Positions 51,826-60,615 of a stretch of 64,000 bases of DNA are shown here, one piece after another. Below the pieces are notes generated by a model. That model made no database searches. It worked only from the letters and a program-made list of their open reading frames with translations, and was not told the DNA's origin. Position 1 is the first letter of the stretch, and each line of letters starts with the position of its first letter. The position numbers and the translations under genes were made by a program. Location of the stretch: assembly GCF_009766065.1 (NCBI RefSeq), contig NZ_LMUE01000009.1:284196-348195 (forward strand), written 5' to 3'. Origin of the DNA: Dyella sp. S184. GTDB lineage: Bacteria; Pseudomonadota; Gammaproteobacteria; Xanthomonadales; Rhodanobacteraceae.

Positions 51826-51880
51826 ACCTGACCTTTTTTACTGTGGGGAAGATCCTCAGCTCACATCAGGAGAGCCGCTC

Positions 51881-52561
51881 TTGGAAAAGCCCATCGTTAC
51901 CTCGCGTGTCGTCGCCGAGATCTACCGAGGTATCGAATTTCCAACCGACTGGGTCGACAAACCCGACATGCTGAATCTCGGCATGGCTCGCGATCGTCTG
52001 GTGTCAGTGGCAGCGATGTTCGACCGGGACCTCACGCCGATCGCACTGTGCTGGTGCATGGATGGTCGCGAAGAGCGTTTCGTGCATGCCCGATCGACGG
52101 ATTCGGCGGACAGCTCGCTGTTGGACGAGCTGCATCGCGATCTGGCCGATGAGAGCCTGCGCTTGGGTCCGGCCGATCTGCTGGCGACCATGCTCTGGGC
52201 ACCCGACGACCTTCGGCCCGAGCAGGGCCGGAGGGTTCAACAGATCGTCATCGTGCGAACACAACCTGGCGTCCGCTCAGGAACGGGCTGGAACATCCCT
52301 GCACCCAAACTGGTGGCCAACGCTGGCAACCTGCTGTTCATGACGCGGCGTGCGGATGACGGCCTGGCACTTCCGATGCCCACAACCATCGAGGACATGC
52401 ATCGAATGCTTGGATCGGGCGATCCGACATCCCTCGTCGTCATGCCGGGCGGTGTCGCCAGCGTTGCCGACACGCAAGTTGGCCGCAAGATGGCACTGCT
52501 ATTCGGCACCCTCGTCGTAATAGGTGCGCTGATCAGCGCGTTCCTGCTATGCCAGCGCTGA
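51881..52561 (+). CDS. Tail-anchored protein of unknown function (TTG start)
   Basis: TTG 51881 is chosen because AGGAGAG lies six bases upstream and because the frame upstream runs into the intergenic repeat at 51755. The 226-residue protein is soluble and acidic (IYRGIEFPTDWVDKPDMLNL, VSVAAMFDRDLTPIALCWCM, GPADLLATMLWAPDDLRPEQ) and ends with one transmembrane helix (MALLFGTLVVIGALISAFLL) at its very C-terminus, placing the bulk in the cytoplasm. No family is recognised. Confidence 0.55.
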   Translation: MEKPIVTSRVVAEIYRGIEFPTDWVDKPDMLNLGMARDRLVSVAAMFDRDLTPIALCWCMDGREERFVHARSTDSADSSLLDELHRDLADESLRLGPADLLATMLWAPDDLRPEQGRRVQQIVIVRTQPGVRSGTGWNIPAPKLVANAGNLLFMTRRADDGLALPMPTTIEDMHRMLGSGDPTSLVVMPGGVASVADTQVGRKMALLFGTLVVIGALISAFLLCQR

Positions 52562-52624
52562 GGGAAGATGCCATACCTTAAATGTAACGGACTCTGAAAA
52601 TATGGCGGACTCTCGAACCCGCAG

Positions 52625-52672
52625 CCTACAGCACCCGCTCCGGCTCGATCTGGCCAAGCCGGAGGTTCATCG
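52625..52672. repeat. 48-base repeat, copy B
   Basis: This segment lies between the tail-anchored protein gene and the XAC0095-like gene and matches 51661-51708 at 43 of 48 bases. It is outside any gene here, so it may be a remnant of a second DUF1161-like gene end or a small dispersed element. Confidence 0.6.
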
Positions 52673-52692
52673 GTAATCCCCCTGCTTCCCTG

Positions 52693-53370
52693 CTACTGGT
52701 AGGTCGGATGCTGCCGCACGATGGGCGACGTGCGGCCAAGCGGTGAGCGTACGGGCAGCGCGAGGTAGGTGGCCCGATCTTCGCGTACGCCGGGTTTCGT
52801 CCCGTGCGGTGGCTCCAGTCTTTGCGCATTCACGTCTCTATTGATGTCGCGCAGCTTCTCCACGTCGCGGACGATGGCATCGCCCATGATCGACAGCGTG
52901 ACATCGGATAGCTCGGCGTGATCGCTGCAGGTCACCACATTGCCAAGGGCCCGCAGGCTGCTCAGCAGCAGGTTGATCTCGTCGAGTTGATCCAGGGTGA
53001 CGCCAAAGAGGTAGCGGTCACCGGCCTCATCCATCACCGGCTCGGCGACATCCGGTTCCGCGGCTTCCGTGCCATCCTCCGCGTCCGCGTGCGCATCGGC
53101 CTCGCCTGCTGCCGCCCGTTCGCCACGCTCGGCCGGCCAGGAGAGTTCCTCCATCACCAGTCCGATCTGTTCCTCCAGCAGTTCCAGGCAGATCGCCACT
53201 TCGCCCGGGCGAATCTCCGCATACCACTCCTTGGCCTCGTCCGCCCCGCGCGGGCGCGCGAGGTTGGCCAGGAACTCCACATACTCGCGCAGCTTCTTCA
53301 GCCGCAGCTGGCTGTCCTCCGGCAGGAAATAGCCCGTCGTTTCCAGATCATCCGCATCGAACGTCGACAT
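52693..53370 (-). CDS. XAC0095-like protein
   Basis: The ATG at 53370 follows GGAGG by six bases. The 225-residue protein opens MSTFDADDLETTGYFLPEDS, then QLRLKKLREYVEFLANLARP, the block typical of XAC0095-like proteins of Xanthomonadales. A low-complexity acidic/Ala stretch follows (EADAHADAEDGTEAAEPDVA), then a helical region (GVTLDQLDEINLLLSSLRAL) and a basic tail. The function is unknown. The C4-like RNA lies just upstream on the opposite strand. Confidence 0.65.
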   Translation of the reverse strand: MSTFDADDLETTGYFLPEDSQLRLKKLREYVEFLANLARPRGADEAKEWYAEIRPGEVAICLELLEEQIGLVMEELSWPAERGERAAAGEADAHADAEDGTEAAEPDVAEPVMDEAGDRYLFGVTLDQLDEINLLLSSLRALGNVVTCSDHAELSDVTLSIMGDAIVRDVEKLRDINRDVNAQRLEPPHGTKPGVREDRATYLALPVRSPLGRTSPIVRQHPTYQ

Positions 53371-53423
53371 GGTCGCCTCCTAATCCCATAGAAGTGCCCG
53401 TCCACGGCATGACGACGGACGGG

Positions 53424-53502
53424 GTGTCGGGAGGCTAGAAACCGCACACAGCCGGCGGGCGTATTCCCCTTGCGGGTGTTGTATTAGCCGCCCTCCCGAC
53501 GC
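53424..53502 (+). ncRNA. C4-like antisense RNA
   Basis: GTGTCGGGAGG (53424-53434) pairs with CCTCCCGACGC (53492-53502), 11 base pairs with one G-T pair. Inside, GCGG (53455-53458) pairs with CCGC (53488-53491), and CCC-TTGC-GGG (53467-53476) forms a small hairpin. The single-stranded 5' part reads GGCTAGAAACCGCACACAGC. This outer stem, the CTAGAAACCG run and the internal GC hairpin match my recollection of the C4 antisense RNA of P1-like phages, which pairs in trans or cis with a target near the ant leader. An Rfam C4 (RF01695) search would decide. Confidence 0.5.
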
Positions 53503-53535
53503 AGGGTTCGCGTCGGTTGTACCTACAACGCACGT

Positions 53536-53570
53536 AGGCACAAAAAACCCACCGGTTTGTCGGAGGTGGG
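53536..53570 (-). terminator. Intrinsic terminator (minus strand)
   Basis: Read on the minus strand, ACCCACC (revcomp of 53565-53571) pairs with GGTGGGT around an 11-base loop and is followed by TTTTTTG, the classical layout of an intrinsic terminator. It would end transcripts entering from 53600 towards the XAC0095-like gene, possibly as an attenuator. Confidence 0.5.
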
Positions 53571-53574
53571 TACC

Positions 53575-53599
53575 GCTGTGTGGGGAGTTTCTAGGCTCC
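53575..53599 (+). promoter_or_regulatory. Target-like sequence complementary to the C4-like RNA
   Basis: GCTGTGTG (53575-53582) and TTTCTAG (53588-53594) are the exact complements of two stretches in the C4-like RNA (53433-53452), in the same order and with similar spacing. Between them lies GGGGAG, a Shine-Dalgarno-like motif. In P1 the C4 RNA pairs with such a target on the same transcript to block translation of a downstream reading frame. Confidence 0.5.
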
Positions 53600-53815
53600 T
53601 TGGAGTGGAAGTCTGCTATCGCGAGCGGATGGTGTCAACCGCCGCGCGCATAGAAAGAATGCAAAGAATTAAAGAATGGCGCCGGGGACCATTCGAGCGA
53701 ATCGGTACTCTACTTAATTGCCTCCGCCCCCTAATTTGGATACGCGTAGCGGCAGTGAGCGTAGAGTGATGGATTCATACCCGATTATTTCTGACGTTTT
53801 TAGCTAGGAGGGCTT

Positions 53816-55783
53816 ATGCGATATCTCACCAAGAGTCGTTTCACGCTGGCACTGCAGTGTCCAACAAAGCTTAACTACAGCGATGATCCGAGCTACGCCA
53901 ATGCCAATGTCACCAATGAATTTATGCTGGCGTTGGCGGATGGCGGCCATCAAGTCGGCGCGCTGGCCAAGTGCATTTTTCCGGAAGGCATGGAAATCGA
54001 TGCGCTCGGTCACGATGCGCAAGTCGCACAAACTAACTCGGCGCTGCAGCGCGACGAGGTAGTTCTTTTTGAGGCTGCCATTCGGGTTGGTCGACTATTC
54101 ATTCGGACTGATTTGCTGCAAAAGCGTGGTCAACGCCTTGATCTATATGAAGTCAAGGCTAAGGGCGTCGATCCGGCAGACCCTAAGATTCGTGGCGCGA
54201 AGAATAACTTTCTCGCCGAAATGAAGCCCTATCTCTACGACGTGGCGTTTCAACGGTATGTCCTTAGAAAGGCATTCCCAGACGCAGAAATTCATTGTCA
54301 CCTGATGATGCCCAACAAAACCGTCATCTGTCGCGAAGCTCGGCTTGCGCAGCGTCTTCAAATCACGAAAGTCGATGGAAGCATCAGGATCGAGGTCGAT
54401 CCAACACTACGCGATGGAGCGATAGCGCGTGCGGTACTGCATGCGCTTCCCGTTGACAATGATCTAGACGAATTGGAAGCGCTCCCTTTGATCATGGGTG
54501 GATGGGAATTCAGCTTTGAGGGAGGAATTGAAGAGTTGGCGCATCGCCTCGATGATGTTCCGTTTCCGCCCAAACTTGGAGCTTTTTGTAAGGCCTGCCA
54601 GTTTCATGCAACGCCTGCGGAACTCGCAGATGGAAGGCTCGATGGACGCTTAGAATGTCTGGAAAAAGCTGCCGGCGTAACTCCCGAAGCGGCGCAGCGA
54701 GGGACAGTGCTCGATCTGTATCAATCGCGCAAAACCGATGCTCTCCTTGCTGCTGGAAAGATGCTTCTGACAGATCTTGAGTCGGAGGATGTGAGCTTTA
54801 AAGAAGGACCAGATGAAATCACGCTGTCCCATCGCCAATGGCTGCAATCGGAGGAAGCACGCGGAGCCCTAGATGGGGCCTTTCTCCGTGCTGCGGCGAT
54901 TCGAAAACGGCTGAGTACGTTATCGTTCCCGCTTCATTTCATCGATTTTGAGACATCTCGACCAGCGCTGCCCTTTCATCCCAATCTTAAGCCGTATGAG
55001 CAACTACTTTTTCAGTTCTCGCATCATCGGCTCGAGGCTGATGGAGCTTTACGCCACGCCACGCAGTACCTTGCCGAAACTCTGAATACGTTGCCCAATT
55101 TCGACACCTTGCGCGCTCTGAAAACGACCTTGAGCGACGACAAAGGGAGTGTGCTGCACTGGTGGGATCATGAGCGCACGGTGCTAAAGGAGGTGAGGTC
55201 ACAGCTACAGTCTGCATCCGTCGATGAAGTAGAAGATCGCAATGAGCTAATTGAGTTCGTCGATGAGTTGGTTGGTACAGACGCTACACTTGGACGCTTG
55301 TTCGATCTGGGGCGCTTAATCCACAACACGGCATTCTTCCCAAACACGCGTGGCAGCAGCTCCATAAAGAAGCTACTTCCGGCCATTCTCGCGATCACGC
55401 CCAAGTTACAGTCCAAATACTCGGCGCCGATCTATGGCAGTCAAGGTGGCATTCCAAGCTTGAATTTTACGGACCATACATGGGTGCGGATGGATGACTC
55501 TGGCAGCCTCGTTGATCCCTACCTCTTGCTCGACAAGCGCTCGGATGATCCAGATCTTTCAGACCTTGAGGGGCTTGAGGAGGACGGGGCTTTTGTAGCC
55601 GATGGCGGTGCTGCCATGGTGGCGTACGGGCTCTTGCAAAATGGGCAACTCAATCTCGCCGCCTCACAAAAGCTACGTGCGCAGCTCCTACGTTATTGCG
55701 AACTAGACACACTTGCGATGGTTTTTGCTTGGGACGGAGTACAAGAACTTCTTATGAGAGACGACGCCGTAAATAACGCCTAA
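53816..55783 (+). CDS. DUF2779 protein: Cas4/RecB-like nuclease plus DEDD exonuclease
   Basis: The ATG at 53816 follows AGGAGG by six bases. The 655-residue protein has an N-terminal RecB/Cas4-like part: C15 in FTLALQCPTKLNY, the E-x-K motif in LYEVKAKG, and C258-K-A-C261 plus C281 that together fit a four-cysteine iron-sulfur cluster. The C-terminal half is a DEDD-type 3'-5' exonuclease: D377-F-E379 in FIDFETSRP and the Y627-C-E-L-D631 motif. DUF2779 proteins occur in defence-rich regions and probably degrade DNA or RNA ends. Its sequence is clearly less GC-rich than the flanks. It is convergent with the dGTPase operon. Confidence 0.8.
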   Translation: MRYLTKSRFTLALQCPTKLNYSDDPSYANANVTNEFMLALADGGHQVGALAKCIFPEGMEIDALGHDAQVAQTNSALQRDEVVLFEAAIRVGRLFIRTDLLQKRGQRLDLYEVKAKGVDPADPKIRGAKNNFLAEMKPYLYDVAFQRYVLRKAFPDAEIHCHLMMPNKTVICREARLAQRLQITKVDGSIRIEVDPTLRDGAIARAVLHALPVDNDLDELEALPLIMGGWEFSFEGGIEELAHRLDDVPFPPKLGAFCKACQFHATPAELADGRLDGRLECLEKAAGVTPEAAQRGTVLDLYQSRKTDALLAAGKMLLTDLESEDVSFKEGPDEITLSHRQWLQSEEARGALDGAFLRAAAIRKRLSTLSFPLHFIDFETSRPALPFHPNLKPYEQLLFQFSHHRLEADGALRHATQYLAETLNTLPNFDTLRALKTTLSDDKGSVLHWWDHERTVLKEVRSQLQSASVDEVEDRNELIEFVDELVGTDATLGRLFDLGRLIHNTAFFPNTRGSSSIKKLLPAILAITPKLQSKYSAPIYGSQGGIPSLNFTDHTWVRMDDSGSLVDPYLLLDKRSDDPDLSDLEGLEEDGAFVADGGAAMVAYGLLQNGQLNLAASQKLRAQLLRYCELDTLAMVFAWDGVQELLMRDDAVNNA

Positions 55784-55909
55784 GCAAATCCACGCAGATT
55801 GAAAGTTTCCCCGTTAAAGGCAATAGCAATCACAAAAAAGTGCACCTATCACCCGCACGAACAGAAATGGCATACCTCAGTAGCCTCCTTCGAACGCTAC
55901 CTAGGCCAC

Positions 55910-56503
55910 CTACTTCCTGCCTGGAATAATGGTAGATAAAGGAACGAGCTCAGGATATTGAAGGTAGTTTGCGCTATTGCAACTCCATCGCAAGGCCGAA
56001 TACCCGCCAATAAGCCGATGTCCAACCCACCGGGCGTCAACAACGGGAGGAGAGTTTGGTAGGGTCAACAAGAGCAACGCTCCCATAAATCCGATCCATT
56101 CCTTGTTGCTCATGAGCATTGGCGAATATGCGTGATAACTGCGACCACTATCAAAAATACTCATCGAACTGTGAAAGCGCCCGCCAACCATGGATCGAAA
56201 ATATGGAGAAAATAAGAAATCTGTTTCTCGTCCATAAAAATCAATCATCGGCATGTGATACCGTCTATTCCGTGGGTCGACAACCTCTGAATTGAGTGCA
56301 AGCTCCCACCCAGGGGACAACTGACCAATCTGCTTTTCGAGCCAATCGTCGTTGATCTCTGCGCCAATCACGCTGAAAATTTCGCGCTCATCCAAAGGAT
56401 TTTGAGGGCGATAGAAATACTTTGAAAATTTAAATGTGTAGTCCTCACCCAAGCTTTCAATTAAGTCATAAATTATTGATATTGGGTGATAAATGGTATT
56501 CAT
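55910..56503 (-). CDS. Archaeo-eukaryotic primase-like protein (primase 1D-like)
   Basis: The ATG (56501-56503) overlaps the dGTPase stop as TGATG. The 197-residue protein has the core signatures of a minimal AEP palm: D88 in HMPMIDFYGRE (motif I), S122-Y-H124 in FDSGRSYHAYSPML (the s-x-H motif II) and D156 in PPVVDARWVGHRL (motif III), ending with GGYSALRWSCNS. This matches what I recall of small proteins labelled primase 1D-like. Motif I seems to have one acidic residue where active primases usually have two (D-x-D/E), so catalysis is uncertain. Composition is AT-rich. Confidence 0.6.
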   Translation of the reverse strand: MNTIYHPISIIYDLIESLGEDYTFKFSKYFYRPQNPLDEREIFSVIGAEINDDWLEKQIGQLSPGWELALNSEVVDPRNRRYHMPMIDFYGRETDFLFSPYFRSMVGGRFHSSMSIFDSGRSYHAYSPMLMSNKEWIGFMGALLLLTLPNSPPVVDARWVGHRLIGGYSALRWSCNSANYLQYPELVPLSTIIPGRK

Positions 56504-57915
56504 CAGACTCGTATCCCAGAAAATATCTGATACGTGCGTAGTGCAAAGACGTCCGTCATACCTGCCACAAAATCCACTACCAGGCGCACTCGCGCAAGCC
56601 GCTCCCCTTCCAAATCACGAGAACGCTCATATGCCGCAACATGCTTCTTTGCCAGCAAAGAAAACATTTTTACCTCAGCGTCCAGATGACGTTCGCAACG
56701 CCTTCCTCGCACTATCTTCTCAAAATCTTTGAATTCTAAATCGAGGAGCGCCTCATAGTTTCTAAGAATTCCATTTATAGCCGCAAGGCCGGTCAACTCA
56801 AGCTCTACTGATGAACGCCTCCCATACAAAAGCTTAAACACCGCTTTCTTGATTGCGTCTAGCAACGCGCCAGCGACCGGACAAGCCTCTATTAGCCCAG
56901 GAAGTTCACCACTAAATATTTCGGCATGCTTTTTAATGTATACCGAAGAAACTTCATTAACTAAGTAATTGACCAACTTTGCCCTGAAAGAAACATTCTC
57001 TTCGACAAAACTTTTTGATCTAGATGCCGAATCTCGTGCATCAATTACTAGCGACTTTGCTTTCTTATTACCTTTTACGCCCAACAGAACTTCCCTGACA
57101 AAATCTTTATGGCTAAAGAAGCCCTTCTCTATTCCATCCTCTATGTCACTGAGACAGTACGAAATATCGTCCGCAGCCTCCATCATGTAAGCCAGCGGGA
57201 AGCGTTGCCCCTTATTCATTCCAAGATCATCGCAAATCCTGTCCCACAAGCCTGCCTCCGTGTAATAGAGGCCAGCTTTTTTCTCGAGGGGCACAGACTT
57301 ATCAATTCCACCAGGATTGATAGGGTATTTTACTGTCGATGCAATCTGCGGCAGAAGAAGATTCATCCCGTGATCATCAACACCCGACAATTTTGTAATT
57401 ATCCTGAACCCTTGAGGGTTACCATCAAAAGCTGCCAAATCTTTCTCTAGCTCGAGACTTTTTACCTCGCTCTTTATCCCCTTGTCACATCGAGACCAAT
57501 AGCCCTTAAACCAGTTCGCAATTGCGGACTCCCCAAAATGGCCAAAGGGTGGATTGCCAATATCATGAAGAAGACACGCTGTTTCGACAATATTTGGAAT
57601 GGCGAGGGAGACCTCTCCATCAATGCCCAATTTTTTCGCAGAGCGATTATCTGATGTATTTATTACCTTTTTGATGAAGCTCGTTGCCAAAAATCTCCCT
57701 ACATGAGCAACTTCTAGCGAATGCGTTAGCCTTGAGCGAATAGCTGCATTTTCTTCGAGAGGGAAGACTTGTGTCTTACGTTGCAATCTTCTAAACGCCG
57801 CAGAATATAGTACGCGCGCTCGGTCGCTCTCCGACTCTTGAAGGATGCCCTTATTTCCTCTTGAACTAGACCTAAAACGTTTTGAAACGAGAATTTTCTT
57901 ATAATTTTCGTCCAT
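56503..57915 (-). CDS. dGTPase-like HD-domain triphosphohydrolase
   Basis: The 470-residue protein starts at ATG 57915 after GGGGGA (seven bases). It has the Dgt-type HD core: RLTHSLEVAHVGR (H65), CLLHDIGNPPFGHFGESAI (H117-D118) and MMEAADDISYCLSDIEDG (the second Asp). The N-terminal DRARVLYSAAFRRLQRKTQV is also typical of dGTPases. Such enzymes cut dNTPs to deoxynucleoside and triphosphate, and some protect bacteria by draining dNTPs during phage infection. It is the first gene of an operon with the primase-like protein and is notably AT-rich next to hutU. Confidence 0.85.
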   Translation of the reverse strand: MDENYKKILVSKRFRSSSRGNKGILQESESDRARVLYSAAFRRLQRKTQVFPLEENAAIRSRLTHSLEVAHVGRFLATSFIKKVINTSDNRSAKKLGIDGEVSLAIPNIVETACLLHDIGNPPFGHFGESAIANWFKGYWSRCDKGIKSEVKSLELEKDLAAFDGNPQGFRIITKLSGVDDHGMNLLLPQIASTVKYPINPGGIDKSVPLEKKAGLYYTEAGLWDRICDDLGMNKGQRFPLAYMMEAADDISYCLSDIEDGIEKGFFSHKDFVREVLLGVKGNKKAKSLVIDARDSASRSKSFVEENVSFRAKLVNYLVNEVSSVYIKKHAEIFSGELPGLIEACPVAGALLDAIKKAVFKLLYGRRSSVELELTGLAAINGILRNYEALLDLEFKDFEKIVRGRRCERHLDAEVKMFSLLAKKHVAAYERSRDLEGERLARVRLVVDFVAGMTDVFALRTYQIFSGIRV

Positions 57916-57928
57916 GAGACATCCCCCA

Positions 57929-57955
57929 TTTATAGTTTTCGGATTTTAATCACAA
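57929..57955 (-). promoter_or_regulatory. Promoter of the dGTPase operon
   Basis: On the minus strand TTGTGA (57950-57955) and TATAAA (57929-57934) are 15 bases apart, 15 to 20 bases before the ATG at 57915 with GGGGGA between. It lies in the 49-base gap between hutU and the dGTPase, at the point where composition changes from GC-rich to AT-rich, so the operon need not depend on hutU transcription. Confidence 0.5.
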
Positions 57956-57964
57956 CCAGTGTTT

Positions 57965-59635
57965 TTACACCATCGGCAACTTCAACCCCTGCTCCTTCGC
58001 ACACTCCACCGCAATCTCATACCCCGCATCCGCATGCCGCATCACGCCGGTGCCCGGATCGTTCCACAAAACCCGCGCGATCCGCTTGTCCGCTTCCGGC
58101 GTGCCGTCGCAGACGATCACCACGCCCGAGTGCTGCGAGTAGCCCATGCCTACGCCGCCGCCGTGATGCAGCGACACCCAGGTCGCGCCACCGGCGGTAT
58201 TGAGCATGGCGTTGAGCAACGGCCAATCGGAGACCGCGTCGCTGCCATCCTTCATCGCCTCGGTTTCGCGGTTCGGTGAGGCGACCGACCCAGAGTCGAG
58301 GTGATCGCGCCCAATCACCACCGGCGCCTTCAGCTCGCCATTGCGCACCATCTCGTTGAACGCGAGCCCGAGCTTGTCGCGCAACCCCAGGCCAACCCAG
58401 CAGATGCGCGCCGGCAGGCCCTGGAAGCTGATGCGCTCCTTGGCCATGTCGAGCCAGTTGTGCAGGTGCGGGTCGTCGGGGATGAGTTCCTTGACCTTGG
58501 CGTCAGTCTTGTAGATGTCTTCCGGATCGCCGGACAGCGCGACCCAGCGGAACGGGCCGATGCCGCGGCAGAACAGCGGGCGCACGTAGGCCGGCACGAA
58601 ACCGGGGAAGGCGAACGCGTTGGCGAGGCCTTCGTCCTTGGCCATCTGGCGGATGTTGTTGCCGTAGTCGAAGGTGGGGATGCCCTGCGCGTGGAAGGCG
58701 AGCATCGCTTCGACGTGGGTGCGCATGGAGTGCTTGGCGGCATCGCGCGTGCGCTGCGGATCGTTCTTGCGGCGCGCGAACCACTGCTCCAGCGTCCAGC
58801 CTTGCGGCAGGTAGCCGTTGACCGGATCGTGCGCGCTGGTCTGGTCGGTGACGGCATCGGGACGCACGCCGCGCTTGACCAGTTCCGGCAGCACGTCGGC
58901 CGCATTACCAAGCAAGGCGATGGATTTCGCTTCGCCGGCCTTAGTGTATTTCTCGATGCGCGCCAGCGCGTCGTCGAGGTCGGTGGCCTGCTCGTCGACG
59001 TAGCGCGTCTTCAGGCGCATGTCGATGCGGCTCTGCTGGCATTCGATGTTGAGCGAGCACGCACCGGCCAGCGACGCGGCCAGCGGCTGCGCGCCGCCCA
59101 TGCCGCCGAGGCCGGCCGTCAAGATCCACTTGCCCTTGAGACTGCCGTTGTAATGCTGGCGACCCATCTCGACGAAGGTCTCGTAGGTGCCTTGCACGAT
59201 GCCTTGCGAACCGATGTAGATCCACGAGCCGGCCGTCATCTGGCCGTACATCATCAGGCCCTTCTTATCGAGCTCGTTGAAGTGCTCCCAGGTCGCCCAC
59301 GCCGGCACCAGGTTGGAGTTGGCGATCAGCACGCGCGGCGCATCCTTGTGCGTGGGGAACACGCCGACCGGCTTGCCGGACTGCACCAGCAGGGTCTCGT
59401 CGTCGTTCAACTCGCGCAGGGACCTCAAGATCGCGTCGAAGCACTCCCAGTTGCGCGCGGCGCGACCGATGCCGCCGTACACCACCAGCTCCGCCGGGTT
59501 CTCCGCCACCTCCGGATCGAGGTTGTTCTGCAACATGCGGAACGGCGCCTCGCTGAGCCAGCTCTTGCAGGAAAGCTCGGTGCCGCGCGGCGCGCGGATG
59601 GTACGGGTGGTGTCGATGCGGGTGGGGGCGTTCAT
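57965..59635 (-). CDS. hutU: Urocanate hydratase
   Basis: ATG 59635 is chosen as it follows AGGACC and gives the normal N-terminus [20 protein letters not shown]; the longer frame adds a non-coding-looking leader. The 556-residue enzyme is full length and matches urocanases throughout: [40 protein letters not shown] (NAD-binding), [36 protein letters not shown]. It converts urocanate to imidazolonepropionate in histidine breakdown, in the cytoplasm. No other hut gene is in the window. Confidence 0.97.
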   Translation of the reverse strand: MNAPTRIDTTRTIRAPRGTELSCKSWLSEAPFRMLQNNLDPEVAENPAELVVYGGIGRAARNWECFDAILRSLRELNDDETLLVQSGKPVGVFPTHKDAPRVLIANSNLVPAWATWEHFNELDKKGLMMYGQMTAGSWIYIGSQGIVQGTYETFVEMGRQHYNGSLKGKWILTAGLGGMGGAQPLAASLAGACSLNIECQQSRIDMRLKTRYVDEQATDLDDALARIEKYTKAGEAKSIALLGNAADVLPELVKRGVRPDAVTDQTSAHDPVNGYLPQGWTLEQWFARRKNDPQRTRDAAKHSMRTHVEAMLAFHAQGIPTFDYGNNIRQMAKDEGLANAFAFPGFVPAYVRPLFCRGIGPFRWVALSGDPEDIYKTDAKVKELIPDDPHLHNWLDMAKERISFQGLPARICWVGLGLRDKLGLAFNEMVRNGELKAPVVIGRDHLDSGSVASPNRETEAMKDGSDAVSDWPLLNAMLNTAGGATWVSLHHGGGVGMGYSQHSGVVIVCDGTPEADKRIARVLWNDPGTGVMRHADAGYEIAVECAKEQGLKLPMV

Positions 59636-59828
59636 GGGCAGGTCCTTCGAAGACGGTGAGACAAGGCACAAGCACCGATTATGCGGCGCGCGCGCGGCCA
59701 CCGCCAATCGGCCTAGGTCGCCCCGCTTGCGTTCGGGCTTATGGCCGATTGCCGGGGCCGGGACAGCGGCAGAAACTGGTCAAGGGGATCCAGGGGAAAC
59801 CGCCACAACAAACTCCGAGGAGGCTGTC

Positions 59829-60395
59829 ATGCATGCCACTGGCTCGATGACCCGGTTTACCGTTGTCGCCGCGATGCTTGTTCTCATGGGCTCCACGCAG
59901 GCGGCCGACAAGAAGGCACCGACCGATGCGCAAATGATCGCGAGCGCGATGCGCGCCGCACCGGCACGGGTGGCAAGGGACGCGACGATCATGGCGATGG
60001 GAGCGGATGGAACCATGCGCACGCTGCGCAAGGGCAGCAATGATTTCACCTGCATGCCGGACAACCCGGGGGTACCGGGACCGGATTCGATGTGCATGGA
60101 CAAGAACGCGATGGCCTGGGTACAGGCGTATGTCGGGCACCAGCCGCCGCCGGTCGGCAAGATCGGCTTGATGTACATGCTGGAAGGCGGCACGGATGCG
60201 AGCAACACGGACCCGTACGCGAAGAAACCGGAAAACGGCAACCACTGGATCAGGACCGGGCCGCATTTCATGATCGTGGGTGCCGACCCGGCTTTTTACG
60301 ACAATTACCCGAAGAACGCAGTCCCCGACACGTCAGCGCCGTATGTGATGTGGGCCGGCACGCCGTATCAGCACTTGATGGCACCGGTCAGGTAA
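59829..60395 (+). CDS. Secreted protein of unknown function
   Basis: The ATG at 59829 follows GAGGAGG by five bases. A signal peptide (TRFTVVAAMLVLMGSTQAAD) is followed by a mature domain of about 160 residues: APARVARDATIMAMGADGTM, SNDFTCMPDNPGVPGPDSMC, NHWIRTGPHFMIVGADPAFY, YVMWAGTPYQHLMAPVR. Met, His and Cys residues are frequent. I do not know the family by name, but the pattern is that of conserved periplasmic hypothetical proteins of Proteobacteria. It is divergent from hutU. Confidence 0.65.
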   Translation: MHATGSMTRFTVVAAMLVLMGSTQAADKKAPTDAQMIASAMRAAPARVARDATIMAMGADGTMRTLRKGSNDFTCMPDNPGVPGPDSMCMDKNAMAWVQAYVGHQPPPVGKIGLMYMLEGGTDASNTDPYAKKPENGNHWIRTGPHFMIVGADPAFYDNYPKNAVPDTSAPYVMWAGTPYQHLMAPVR

Positions 60396-60615
60396 TCCGC
60401 GCCGATCGCCAGGGTGTGCATGGATTCTGGTCCGCCGATTCGCGCCATGTGCACGAATCGGCCCAATGGAGTGCGTCCCGCGGAATTGCCGGGTGTAGCC
60501 TCTCCCCACACATGTAACCGCTCGCCATGGCCGGGCGAATGTTTTGCATCGGCGGGAAATCCGGCGCAACGACCTGCCGCGCTTGATTCGGCGTGCATCT
60601 TCCAGGAGTCACAGC

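Noticed and set aside
33440-52000. Dispersed repeats as a CRISPR array
   Set aside because: Units are inverted pairs at irregular distances of kilobases, without spacers or cas genes.
53424-53599. Possibility that the structured region is a tmRNA, riboswitch or IS end
   Set aside because: No tRNA-like domain, no metabolite-type aptamer recognised, and no flanking target-site duplication or transposase; C4-type RNA explains stem and target better.
58301-59659. 452-codon plus-strand frame opposite hutU
   Set aside because: Antisense shadow of a highly conserved enzyme gene; no family resemblance.
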